This document shows, piece after piece, positions 25,846 through 34,059 of a stretch of DNA of 64,000 nucleotides (its first letter is position 1; the number at the start of each line of letters is the position of its first letter). The notes under the pieces were generated by a model, which saw nothing but the letters and a program-made list of their open reading frames with translations, searched no databases and was not told the origin of the DNA. The stretch lies in assembly GCF_004364245.1 (NCBI RefSeq), contig NZ_SOAV01000002.1, positions 62,001-126,000 of the forward strand, in the 5' to 3' direction. This DNA is from Streptomyces sp. BK208 (GTDB lineage: Bacteria; Actinomycetota; Actinomycetes; Streptomycetales; Streptomycetaceae). Both the position numbers and the translations under genes were made by a program.

Positions 25846-25860
25846 TTGCATATGTTGCAA
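25846..25860 (+). promoter_or_regulatory. TTGCA-N5-TGCAA palindrome in the transporter leader
   Basis: Perfect inverted repeat TTGCATATGTTGCAA, 24 bp before the transporter start and downstream of the likely transcription start. Possible second operator for an unlinked regulator. Confidence 0.45.
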
Positions 25861-25883
25861 CGCACGCCCGGAGGAAAAACTCC

Positions 25884-27182
25884 ATGAAGCTCGCCCCCCG
25901 CCTGGCCGTACTGCTGGCCGCGGCCGTCGTCGCCGCGACCGCCTGCGCGCCCCAGACGTCCGACAACTCCTCCTCCGGCAAGGACGAGAAGAGCGGAACG
26001 CTGCGCGTCTGGCTGTTCCAGGAGGTCAACAACAAACCGAAGGAGAAGGTCGTCGACGCGGTCCTCGCCGGCTTCGAGAAGGCGCACGAGGACACCGAGG
26101 TCACCGTGGAGTACATCCCGGTCGAGACCCGCGCCCAGCGCATCAAGGCCGCCTTCAACGACCCGAAGAGCGCCCCCGACGTCATCGAGTACGGCAACAC
26201 CGACACCGCCGGCTACGTCAAGGACGGCGGACTCGCCGACGTGACCGGTGACTTCGACGCCTGGGACGAGGCGGCGGACACCGACCCCACCGCCCGCCAG
26301 TCGGTCACCGTGGACGGCAAGGTCTACGGCGCCCCCTACTTCGTCGGCGTCCGCGCCCTCTACTACCGCACCGACGTCTTCGACGAACTCGGTCTCGAAC
26401 CCCCCGAGTCGCTGGCGGAACTGGCCTCCACCGCCAAGAAGGCGCACGCCGCGAAGCCCGGCCTGTACGGCATAGCGGTCGGCGGCGCCTACACCTACGG
26501 CGCGATGCCGTTCATCTGGGCCAACGGCGGTGAACTCGCCAGCGGCAAGGGCGGCTCGTACGCCTCCGCCATCGACAGCGCCGCCGCCCGCAAGGGCATC
26601 GAGGCGTACACGTCCCTGTTCGGGGACGACAACTGCCCGGCCGCCAAGTGCGCCGGCATGGGCGGCAACGACACCGTCACCGCCTTCGCCTCCGGCAAGG
26701 CGGCCATGGCCATCGGCGGCGACTTCAGCCACCAGGCCGTGGAGGCCGGCCAGGTGAAGGGCAAGTACGCGGTCGTCCCGCTGCCCGGCGCCAAGTCCGG
26801 TTCCATCGCCCCCGCCTTCGCGGGCGGCAACAACGTCGGCGTCCTGAAGAGCACCTCGCACCGCACCCTCGCCGTCGACCTGATGAAGCGGCTCGCGTCG
26901 AAGAAGGCGCAGGGCGACCTGTTCGACGCGATGGGCTTCCTGCCGACCTTCACGGACGTACGGCAGCAGGTCGCGGCGAAGGAGCCGTTCGTGAAGCCGT
27001 TCGTCGACACGCTCGCCGCGGGCACGGAGTTCGTCCCGGCGTCCGCCGCGTGGGCGACGATCGACTCCTCCCAGGTACTGCCGACGATGTTCCAGGAAGT
27101 GGTCAGCGGCAAGAAGGACGTGGCCGCAGCCGCCGGGGACGCGGCGAAGAAGATGGACGACGCGTTCGGCTCCGCCGGATGA
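25884..27182 (+). CDS. Sugar ABC transporter substrate-binding lipoprotein (aminosugar type)
   Basis: 432 residues, family 1 extracellular solute-binding protein. The lipoprotein signal LAVLLAAAVVAATAC places the lipidated cysteine near residue 21. The binding domain includes LRVWLFQEVNNKPKEKVVDAVLAGFEKAHEDTEVTVEYIPV and PFIWANGGELASG. Downstream are two permeases and a GH20 hexosaminidase, so the likely ligand is chitobiose, GlcNAc or a related oligosaccharide; that is inference from neighbours and from the DasR-like site. No ATPase gene is present; such Streptomyces transporters share the unlinked ATPase MsiK. GGAGGA precedes ATG 25884. Confidence 0.88.
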   Translation: MKLAPRLAVLLAAAVVAATACAPQTSDNSSSGKDEKSGTLRVWLFQEVNNKPKEKVVDAVLAGFEKAHEDTEVTVEYIPVETRAQRIKAAFNDPKSAPDVIEYGNTDTAGYVKDGGLADVTGDFDAWDEAADTDPTARQSVTVDGKVYGAPYFVGVRALYYRTDVFDELGLEPPESLAELASTAKKAHAAKPGLYGIAVGGAYTYGAMPFIWANGGELASGKGGSYASAIDSAAARKGIEAYTSLFGDDNCPAAKCAGMGGNDTVTAFASGKAAMAIGGDFSHQAVEAGQVKGKYAVVPLPGAKSGSIAPAFAGGNNVGVLKSTSHRTLAVDLMKRLASKKAQGDLFDAMGFLPTFTDVRQQVAAKEPFVKPFVDTLAAGTEFVPASAAWATIDSSQVLPTMFQEVVSGKKDVAAAAGDAAKKMDDAFGSAG

Positions 27183-28171
27183 CGGGTTCGCCTGTCAGCT
27201 CGGGAGGTGCCGTTCGTGGGCGGGTGCGGGTTCGTCGTGGCTTGTCGCGCCCGCGCGGCGGCAGCCGCAGGTCCAGCACCGCCCCGCGCCCCTTGAGGGG
27301 CGCTTCCCGCACCCCCTGGATCTATCTCGCCCCCGCTCTCGTCGTCCTCGGCGGGCTGCTCGTCTACCCCGTCTACCAGCTCGGGCTGATCTCCTTCCTG
27401 GAGTACACGCAGGCCCAGGTCAGTGGTGGCGAGCCGACGACCTTCCAGGGGTTCGGGAACTACGCCGAGCTGTTCGGGGACGGTGAGTTCTGGCGAGTGC
27501 TGCTCGCCACCGTGGTGTTCGCCGCCGCCTGTGTCGTGTCGACGCTCGCGGTCGGATGCGCGCTCGCCGTGCTGCTCACCCGCGTGCGGGCCGTGCCGCG
27601 GCTGGCGCTGATGCTGGCGGGGCTCGGCGCGTGGGCGACCCCCGCGGTCACCGGGTCCACGGTGTGGCTGCTGCTGTTCGACCCGGACTTCGGGCCCGTC
27701 AACCGGATGCTGGCCCTGGGCGACCACTCGTGGACGTACGGGCGCTACAGCGCCTTCCTGCTGGTGCTGCTCGAAGTGGTCTGGTGCTCCTTCCCGTTCG
27801 TCATGGTCACCGTCTACGCCGGGATACGGGCCGTACCGGCCGAGGTCCTGGAGGCAGCCGCGCTCGACGGGGCGTCCCAGTGGCGGATCTGGCGCTCGGT
27901 GCTCGCGCCGATGCTCCGGCCGATCCTGGTCGTCGTCACCATCCAGTCGGTCATCTGGGACTTCAAGGTCTTCACCCAGATCTACGTCATGACCAACGGA
28001 GGCGGCATCGCCGGCCAGAACCTCGTCCTCAACGTCTACGCCTACCAGAAGGCATTCGCGTCCTCGCAGTACAGCCTCGGCTCCGCGATCGGCGTGGTCA
28101 TGCTGCTGATCCTGCTCGCCGTGACGCTGGTCTACCTGCGGCTGCTGCGCCGCCAGGGGGAGGAGCTGTGA
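27179..28171 (+). CDS. Sugar ABC transporter permease 1
   Basis: 330 residues, MalF/DasB-like. Six membrane spans start at about residue 42 (WIYLAPALVVLGGLLVYPVYQ). The EAA loop is EVLEAAALDGASQWRIWRSVLAPMLRP (about 222-248). ATGA overlap with the binding-protein gene. The first ~40 residues are unusual: basic, arginine-rich and encoded by a copy of a dispersed repeat (27234-27304) that elsewhere is intergenic. They are probably not needed for transport. Confidence 0.9.
   Translation: MTGSPVSSGGAVRGRVRVRRGLSRPRGGSRRSSTAPRPLRGASRTPWIYLAPALVVLGGLLVYPVYQLGLISFLEYTQAQVSGGEPTTFQGFGNYAELFGDGEFWRVLLATVVFAAACVVSTLAVGCALAVLLTRVRAVPRLALMLAGLGAWATPAVTGSTVWLLLFDPDFGPVNRMLALGDHSWTYGRYSAFLLVLLEVVWCSFPFVMVTVYAGIRAVPAEVLEAAALDGASQWRIWRSVLAPMLRPILVVVTIQSVIWDFKVFTQIYVMTNGGGIAGQNLVLNVYAYQKAFASSQYSLGSAIGVVMLLILLAVTLVYLRLLRRQGEEL
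27234..27304 (+). repeat. Dispersed Streptomyces repeat, copy B, inside a permease gene
   Basis: GTCGTGGCTTGTCGCGCCCG... through GCCCCGCGCCCCTTGAGGGGCGC aligns along its whole length to 23030-23099 with few changes. It supplies codons for about residues 19-42 of the permease N terminus. Confidence 0.8.
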
Positions 28172-29013
28172 ATCTTCCGCGCGCGCGAGTGCGCCGTCCG
28201 TGGCGGCTCGCGGCCGAGGCCGCCGCGCTGCTGACCGCCGTGGTGGTCGCCTTCCCGCTGTACTGGATGGTGCTGAGCGCCTTCAAACCGGCCGGGGAGA
28301 TCGAGTCGGACCGCCCCCGGCCCTGGACGCTGGCCCCGTCGCTGGATTCCTTCCGGCGCGTCTTCGAACAGCAGGAGTTCGGCCGCTACTTCCTCAACAG
28401 CCTGATCGTGGCGGGCTGCGTCGTGATCGCCTCGGCGCTGATCGCCTTCCTCGCGGCGACCGCGGTGACGCGCTTCCGGTTCCGGTTCCGCACCACCCTG
28501 CTGATCATGTTCCTGGTGGCCCAGATGGTGCCCGTGGAGGCGCTCACGATCCCGCTGTTCTTCCTCATGCGGGACTTCGGCCAGCTGAACACGCTGGGCT
28601 CGCTGATCCTGCCCCACATCGCCTTCTCGCTGCCCTTCGCCATATGGATGCTGCGGGGCTTCGTGAAAGCGGTGCCCGAGGCCCTGGAGGAGGCGGCCTA
28701 CATCGACGGGGCGAGCCGCAGCCGCTTCCTCTGGCAGATCCTTTTCCCGCTCGTCCTCCCGGGACTGGTCGCCACCAGCGTCTTCTCGTTCATCTCGACC
28801 TGGAACGACTTCCTGTTCGCCAAGTCGTTCATCATCAGCGACACCTCCCAGTCCACGCTGCCGATGGCGCTGCTGGTCTTCTACAAGCCGGACGATCCCG
28901 ACTGGGGCGGCGTCATGGCCGCGTCCACGGTGATGACGATTCCGGTGCTGGTCTTCTTCGTACTCGTACAACGACGACTCGTCTCCGGCCTCGGCGGAGC
29001 GGTAAAGGACTGA
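28168..29013 (+). CDS. Sugar ABC transporter permease 2
   Basis: 281 residues, MalG/DasC-like, six membrane spans. The first is AAALLTAVVVAFPLYWMVLSAFKP near residue 20. EAA loop: EALEEAAYIDGASRSRFLWQILFPLVLPG (about 172-200). GTG 28168 overlaps the previous stop (GTGA). The hexosaminidase starts 1 bp after its stop, so all four genes form one coupled operon. Confidence 0.92.
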   Translation: MNLPRARVRRPWRLAAEAAALLTAVVVAFPLYWMVLSAFKPAGEIESDRPRPWTLAPSLDSFRRVFEQQEFGRYFLNSLIVAGCVVIASALIAFLAATAVTRFRFRFRTTLLIMFLVAQMVPVEALTIPLFFLMRDFGQLNTLGSLILPHIAFSLPFAIWMLRGFVKAVPEALEEAAYIDGASRSRFLWQILFPLVLPGLVATSVFSFISTWNDFLFAKSFIISDTSQSTLPMALLVFYKPDDPDWGGVMAASTVMTIPVLVFFVLVQRRLVSGLGGAVKD

Positions 29014-29014
29014 C

Positions 29015-30646
29015 GTGAGCGACGTTCTTCCCCACGACGTTCTTCCCCAGCCACAGCACGTGGCGTCCCAGGAGGGAGCCTTCTTCGACCTCGGCCCGGA
29101 CACCGCCCTCGTGGCCGGCGAGGGCACCGGGCACACCGAGCGCTGGCTGCGCGCCACGCTGGGCGCCGCCACCGGGCTGCCGCTGGCGCCCGCGGCGGAC
29201 GGGGGCGGCGGCGTCGTCCGGCTGGCGCTCGACCCGGAACTGCCCGCCGAGGGCTACCGCCTCGTCGTCGCACCGGAGGGCGTGGACCTCACCGGCGGTG
29301 ATCCGGCCGGTCTCTTCTGGGGCGCCCAGACGCTGCGCCAGCTGCTCGGCCCGGACGCCTTCCGGCGGGCCCCGCTGCCCGGCCGCCGGTGGCGGCTGCC
29401 GCTGGTCCGCGTCGAGGACGTGCCCCGGTTCCGCTGGCGCGGCCTGATGCTGGACGTCGCCCGGCACTTCATGCCGAAGGACGGCGTCCTGCGCTACCTG
29501 GACCTGATGGCCGCCCACAAACTCAACGTGCTGCACTTCCACCTGACGGACGACCAGGGCTGGCGCATCGAGATCGAACGCCACCCGAAGCTCACCGAGA
29601 CCGGTTCCTGGCGGTCGCGCACGAAATACGGCCACCGCGCCTCACCGCTGTGGGAGGACAAACCGCACGGCGGCCACTACACCCAGGACGACATCCGGGA
29701 GATCGTCGCCTACGCCGCCGAACGGCACATCACCGTCGTCCCGGAGATCGACGTACCCGGACACTCGCAGGCCGCCATCGCCGCGTACCCGGAACTCGGC
29801 AACACGGATGTGATCGACACCACCGCCCTGTCCGTCTGGGACACCTGGGGCGTCTGCCCGAACGTCCTCGCGCCCACCGAGCACACCCTGCGCTTCTACG
29901 AGGGCGTGTTCGAGGAGGTCCTGGAACTCTTCCCCTCCGAGTTCGTCCACATCGGCGGTGACGAATGTCCCAAGGACCAGTGGCGGGCCTCGGCCACCGC
30001 GCAGGCACGCATCGAGGAACTCGGCCTCACCGACGAGGACGAACTGCAGGCCTGGTTCATCCAGCACTTCGACACCTGGCTCACCGCACGCGGACGCCGG
30101 CTCATCGGCTGGGACGAGATCCTGGAGGGCGGACTGGCCGAGGGCGCGGCCGTGGCCTCCTGGCGCGGTTACGCCGGCGGGGTCGCCGCCGCGCGCGCGG
30201 GGCACGACGTCGTGATGTGCCCGGAACAGCAGGTGTACCTGAACTTCCGGGAGGACGGGGGCGAGGACGAACCCGTACCGATCGCCTACGTGCGCACCCT
30301 GGAGGACGTCTACCGGTTCGAACCGGTTCCGGCGGAACTGACGCCGCAGGAGCGCGGACACGTGATCGGCACCCAGGCGAACCTGTGGACCGAGGTGACG
30401 GAGAACCAGGACCGGGTGGACTACCAGCTCTTCCCGAGGCTCGCCGCCTTCGCCGAGGTCGCCTGGAGCAGCCTGCCCGCCCCGGCCGACCGGGACTACG
30501 CCGCCTTCGAGCGGCGGATGGCCGCCCACTACCGGCGACTCGACGCCCTGGGCGTCGCCTATCGGCCGCCCACCGGCCCGCTGCCCTGGCAGCGGCGGCC
30601 CGGCGTGCTCGGCCGGCCGATCGACGGCCCGCCGCCGCAGCTGTAG
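29015..30646 (+). CDS. Beta-N-acetylhexosaminidase, glycoside hydrolase family 20
   Basis: 543 residues. The GH20b N-terminal domain (about 10-135) is followed by the catalytic barrel (about 138-490). The catalytic Asp-Glu pair is in HIGGDECPKDQW (D316, E317). Also visible are LDVARHFMP, LNVLHFHLTDDQGWRIEI, PEIDVPGHSQAA and the substrate tryptophans in GWDEIL and QANLWTE. No signal peptide is visible, so it probably acts in the cytoplasm on imported chito-oligosaccharides, as DasD does. A tandem GACGTTCTTCCCCA repeat encodes DVLPHDVLPQ at the N terminus. Confidence 0.93.
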   Translation: MSDVLPHDVLPQPQHVASQEGAFFDLGPDTALVAGEGTGHTERWLRATLGAATGLPLAPAADGGGGVVRLALDPELPAEGYRLVVAPEGVDLTGGDPAGLFWGAQTLRQLLGPDAFRRAPLPGRRWRLPLVRVEDVPRFRWRGLMLDVARHFMPKDGVLRYLDLMAAHKLNVLHFHLTDDQGWRIEIERHPKLTETGSWRSRTKYGHRASPLWEDKPHGGHYTQDDIREIVAYAAERHITVVPEIDVPGHSQAAIAAYPELGNTDVIDTTALSVWDTWGVCPNVLAPTEHTLRFYEGVFEEVLELFPSEFVHIGGDECPKDQWRASATAQARIEELGLTDEDELQAWFIQHFDTWLTARGRRLIGWDEILEGGLAEGAAVASWRGYAGGVAAARAGHDVVMCPEQQVYLNFREDGGEDEPVPIAYVRTLEDVYRFEPVPAELTPQERGHVIGTQANLWTEVTENQDRVDYQLFPRLAAFAEVAWSSLPAPADRDYAAFERRMAAHYRRLDALGVAYRPPTGPLPWQRRPGVLGRPIDGPPPQL

Positions 30647-30919
30647 GGAACCACCGGACACGTCACGCGACACGGAAGGGAAACGCCCCTAAACGTCACC
30701 GAAGAGTGGCAACTCGCGCGCATCGTGCGTAGCTCCGATCGTCGGAGATCCCGTGCGAAAACGGACCATCTCCCCGACGAGGCGGGCGAATGCCTCCTAG
30801 CGGACCCCTGCGTTCGGGCCCTGCAAAGATGTGCCAGAGTTGCCACGTCCGCCCTGTCAGGCCGTACGGTACGGCCACATGGGCGGGACCAGGTGGGACA
30901 GCGGGAAGGGGCAGTCGGT

Positions 30920-31813
30920 TTGACCACGCACGCACCGCAGGCGGCGCAGGCCGTCACGCTGCCCACGACACTGGACGAGGCCGTGGCGGCGCTCACCGCG
31001 ATGCCCGCGGCCGTTCCGGTCGCGGGCGGCACCGACCTCATGGCGGCCGTCAACTCCGGGCAGCTCAGGCCCGCCGCGCTGGTGGGCCTCGGCCGGATCA
31101 GCGAGATCCGCGGCTGGCAGTACCAGGACGGGCACGCGCTGCTCGGCGCGGGCCTCACCCACGCCCGCATGGGCCGCCCCGACTTCGCCGCGCTCATCCC
31201 GGCGCTCGCCGCCGCCGCGCGCGCCGCCGGGCCGCCGCAGATCCGCAACGCGGGCACCCTGGGCGGCAACATCGCCTCGGCCGCCCCCACCGGGGACGCG
31301 CTGCCGGTGCTGGCCGCCCTGGAGGCGACCCTGATCATCGCGGGCCCGGACGGAGCCCGCCGGGAGGTGCCGGTCTCGCACCTGCTCGCGGGCATGGAGA
31401 TGCTCCGCGCGGGCGAGTTGATCGGCTACGTGCGCGTGCCGCTGCTGCACGCGCCGCAGGTCTTCCTGAAGGCCACCGGCCGCACCGGTCCCGGCCGCGC
31501 GACGGCTTCCGTCGCGCTGGTCCTCGACCCCGCCCGGCGCGGCGTGCGGTGCGCGGTGGGCGCCATCGCGCCGATGCCGCTGCGGCCGCTGGAGGCCGAG
31601 CAGTGGGTGGCCTCGCTCATCGACTGGGACAACGGCCGCGCCATCGTCCCGGAGGCGCTGCACGGCTTCGGCGAGTACGTCGCCGCCGCCTGCATCCCCG
31701 ACGCGGACCCGGCCGAGGACGGCTCCGTGCCGCCGCTGCCGCCCGCCGTACTGCACCTGCGGCGCACCGTCGCCGCGCTGGCCCGACGAGCACTGGGGAG
31801 GGCGCTGTCGTGA
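30920..31813 (+). CDS. Xanthine-dehydrogenase-family FAD-binding subunit
   Basis: 297 residues, CoxM/XdhB type. FAD-binding PCMH domain with AAVPVAGGTDLMAAV (pyrophosphate loop, about 31-45) and IRNAGTLGGNIASAAPTGDALPVLAAL (about 108-134), then a CO-dehydrogenase flavoprotein C-terminal domain. The start is taken as TTG 30920 because MTTHAPQ fits the family and GGGAAGGGG lies upstream; the frame is open further upstream. GTGA overlap with the Fe-S subunit gene. The order FAD, Fe-S, Mo is standard for this enzyme family. Substrate unknown (purine or aldehyde type). Confidence 0.88.
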   Translation: MTTHAPQAAQAVTLPTTLDEAVAALTAMPAAVPVAGGTDLMAAVNSGQLRPAALVGLGRISEIRGWQYQDGHALLGAGLTHARMGRPDFAALIPALAAAARAAGPPQIRNAGTLGGNIASAAPTGDALPVLAALEATLIIAGPDGARREVPVSHLLAGMEMLRAGELIGYVRVPLLHAPQVFLKATGRTGPGRATASVALVLDPARRGVRCAVGAIAPMPLRPLEAEQWVASLIDWDNGRAIVPEALHGFGEYVAAACIPDADPAEDGSVPPLPPAVLHLRRTVAALARRALGRALS

Positions 31814-34059
31814 CCGACGACCAGCACGGCGACGAGTACGGCGAACGGCACGACGACCGGCACGCGGGGGGCAGGCCCCCGAGCGGCGGGCGCTGGGACC
31901 CGCTGCCCCAGGGCGACTACGACGACGGCGCCACCGCCTTCGTGCAACTCCCCGAGGGCGGCGTGGACGCGCTCCTCGCCTCCGCCGACAGCCCGCTCGC
32001 CGCGCCCGGCCACGGCTACGTGCCGCCCCAGATCACGGTCACCTCCGCCCCCACCGCGGACACCGACCCGGCGGGCACCGGCTCCTGGACGATGCCGTCG
32101 GCACCGTCCGCGCCCGTGGACGGCACCCAGTGGCAGGCCCCGGACGCCGGTCAGGAACCCGCCGCCCACCAGGGATACGGCGACTACACCGCCCACCACG
32201 ACCCGTACGGCGGGGCGGCGCCCTACGACACGCACGCCGGGCAGGACGTCCACGGGCAGGGCGTGCACGGACACGGCCTGCACGGGCAGGACGTCCATGG
32301 GCAGGGCGACCCGTACGGCTACCGGCCCGGAGCCACCGGACAGTGGGACTTCTCGCAGGCCGCGCAGGCCGCGCAGGCCGCGCAGGCCGCCCAGGCCGAG
32401 GCCGCGGAGGCGCGGCACGCGTCCGGCCAGGACGTGACCGGGCAGTGGTCCATCCCCGTGGCCGGCGGCGACCTGCCGGACGAGTCGGGCGAGTTCACCA
32501 CGTCGTCCCTGGCCGAGCAGTGGGGGACCGGCGCGCCGGCCACCCTCCCCGGCGGCGCGTCCGCGCCCTGGGCGACGCAGCCGGCCGGACGGCCCTGGGA
32601 CGAGGGCGCGCCGCAGACGCGACCGGACGCCGGGGAACGGCCCGCAGACCGGCCGTGGGAGCAGGAGGCACCCCGTCCCGGCCCCGCCGGGGCTCCGTAC
32701 GTCGACGCAGCCGACGACCCGTACGCGTCCGATGCCGCCGACGACCCGTACGCGTCCGACGCCCCGTACGCCTCCGACGCGTCCGGCGATCCGTACGCCT
32801 CCGACGATCCGTACGCGTCCGACCCGGCCGACGATCCGTACGCCCACCGGACCGCCGAGGTCCCGGCCGACGCCGTCGAGGCGCCCGCCGAGCCCGACCC
32901 CGCCGCACCGGCGGCCGACGGGACGGACGGGGCGGCCGAGACCGGCGTCACCGGTGGACACGGTGAGCCGGGCGGGTCCGAGGAAGCCCCTGAAGGCCCC
33001 GCAGAGCGCCCGGCGCACACCGAGGGACCCGCGGCGCCCGAGCCCCACGCACAGGCCGCCGAGGGCCCCGTGACGGGTCCGGCGCAGGACGCCGACCGGG
33101 ACCCCGTGGACCACGCGGACCCCGGGGAGTCCGCAGAGCCCGCGGACTCCGCGCACGAGCAGGTGCCCGAGCAGGCGTCCGAGCCCGAACGGGAGCACGG
33201 CGCCGCGCCGGACTCCGGACGGGACCGCCCGGACGGGCAGCACCCGGACGCCCCGGCCGCCCCCGCGGACGCGGTCGACGCCCGTACCGGCCCCGAGGAC
33301 GAGGCCCGGCCCGACGCGGACCCGGAGACCCCCGGGACCGCCCCCGCCGCCGAGGAGCCGTCCGCCCCGGCAGGCCCGCAGGACGAACACCCCCTCGCCT
33401 CCTACGTGCTGCGCGTCAACGGCACCGACCGGCCCGTCACCGACGCCTGGATCGGCGAGTCGCTGCTCTACGTGCTGCGCGAGCGCCTCGGCCTCGCGGG
33501 CGCCAAGGACGGCTGCTCGCAGGGCGAGTGCGGCGCCTGCAACGTGCAGGTCGACGGACGGCTCGTCGCCTCCTGCCTGGTCCCCTCCGTGACCGCCGCA
33601 GGCAGCGAGGTGCGGACCGTCGAGGGCCTGGCCGCCGACGGCAGGCCGTCGGACGTGCAGCGGGCGCTCGCCCGGCGCGGCGCGGTGCAGTGCGGCTTCT
33701 GCGTGCCCGGCATGGCGATGACCGTGCACAACCTCCTGGAGGGCAACCCCGCCCCCACCGAGCTGGAGGCCCGCCAGGCCCTGTGCGGCAACCTGTGCCG
33801 CTGTTCCGGCTACCGGGGCGTCCTGGAGGCCGTCAAGGAGGTCGTCGCCGAACGCGAGGCGCACGCCGAGGACGCCCAGGCGGGCGCGGACTCCGACGAA
33901 CCCCGCATCCCGCATCAGGCCGGCCCGGGCGCGGGCGGCGTCAACCCGGCGGCGTTCGGCTCCCAGCCGCCACCGGGACCGCCGGACGCGACCGGACCGC
34001 ACGACCAGGCGCCCTACGGCGACCACGGCAACCACGGCCAGGACGGAGGCCACGCGTGA
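31810..34059 (+). CDS. [2Fe-2S] subunit of a xanthine-dehydrogenase-like enzyme with a long disordered N-terminal extension
   Basis: 749 residues, against about 160-200 usual for this subunit. The last part (about 530-690) is a normal CoxS/XdhC-type subunit: plant-type cluster DGCSQGECGACNVQVDG (first Cys about 569), then CGFCVPGMAM and CGNLCRCSGYRGVLEAVKE. The first ~530 residues are Asp/Pro/Ala/Glu-rich and repetitive, with HGQDVHGQGVHGHGLHGQ, AAQ repeats and DDPYASDA tandem repeats (32700-32845). GTG 31810 overlaps the FAD subunit stop; the whole stretch is open with normal third-position G+C, so it looks translated. Overlaps the Mo subunit by GTGA. Confidence 0.85.
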   Translation: MTDDQHGDEYGERHDDRHAGGRPPSGGRWDPLPQGDYDDGATAFVQLPEGGVDALLASADSPLAAPGHGYVPPQITVTSAPTADTDPAGTGSWTMPSAPSAPVDGTQWQAPDAGQEPAAHQGYGDYTAHHDPYGGAAPYDTHAGQDVHGQGVHGHGLHGQDVHGQGDPYGYRPGATGQWDFSQAAQAAQAAQAAQAEAAEARHASGQDVTGQWSIPVAGGDLPDESGEFTTSSLAEQWGTGAPATLPGGASAPWATQPAGRPWDEGAPQTRPDAGERPADRPWEQEAPRPGPAGAPYVDAADDPYASDAADDPYASDAPYASDASGDPYASDDPYASDPADDPYAHRTAEVPADAVEAPAEPDPAAPAADGTDGAAETGVTGGHGEPGGSEEAPEGPAERPAHTEGPAAPEPHAQAAEGPVTGPAQDADRDPVDHADPGESAEPADSAHEQVPEQASEPEREHGAAPDSGRDRPDGQHPDAPAAPADAVDARTGPEDEARPDADPETPGTAPAAEEPSAPAGPQDEHPLASYVLRVNGTDRPVTDAWIGESLLYVLRERLGLAGAKDGCSQGECGACNVQVDGRLVASCLVPSVTAAGSEVRTVEGLAADGRPSDVQRALARRGAVQCGFCVPGMAMTVHNLLEGNPAPTELEARQALCGNLCRCSGYRGVLEAVKEVVAEREAHAEDAQAGADSDEPRIPHQAGPGAGGVNPAAFGSQPPPGPPDATGPHDQAPYGDHGNHGQDGGHA

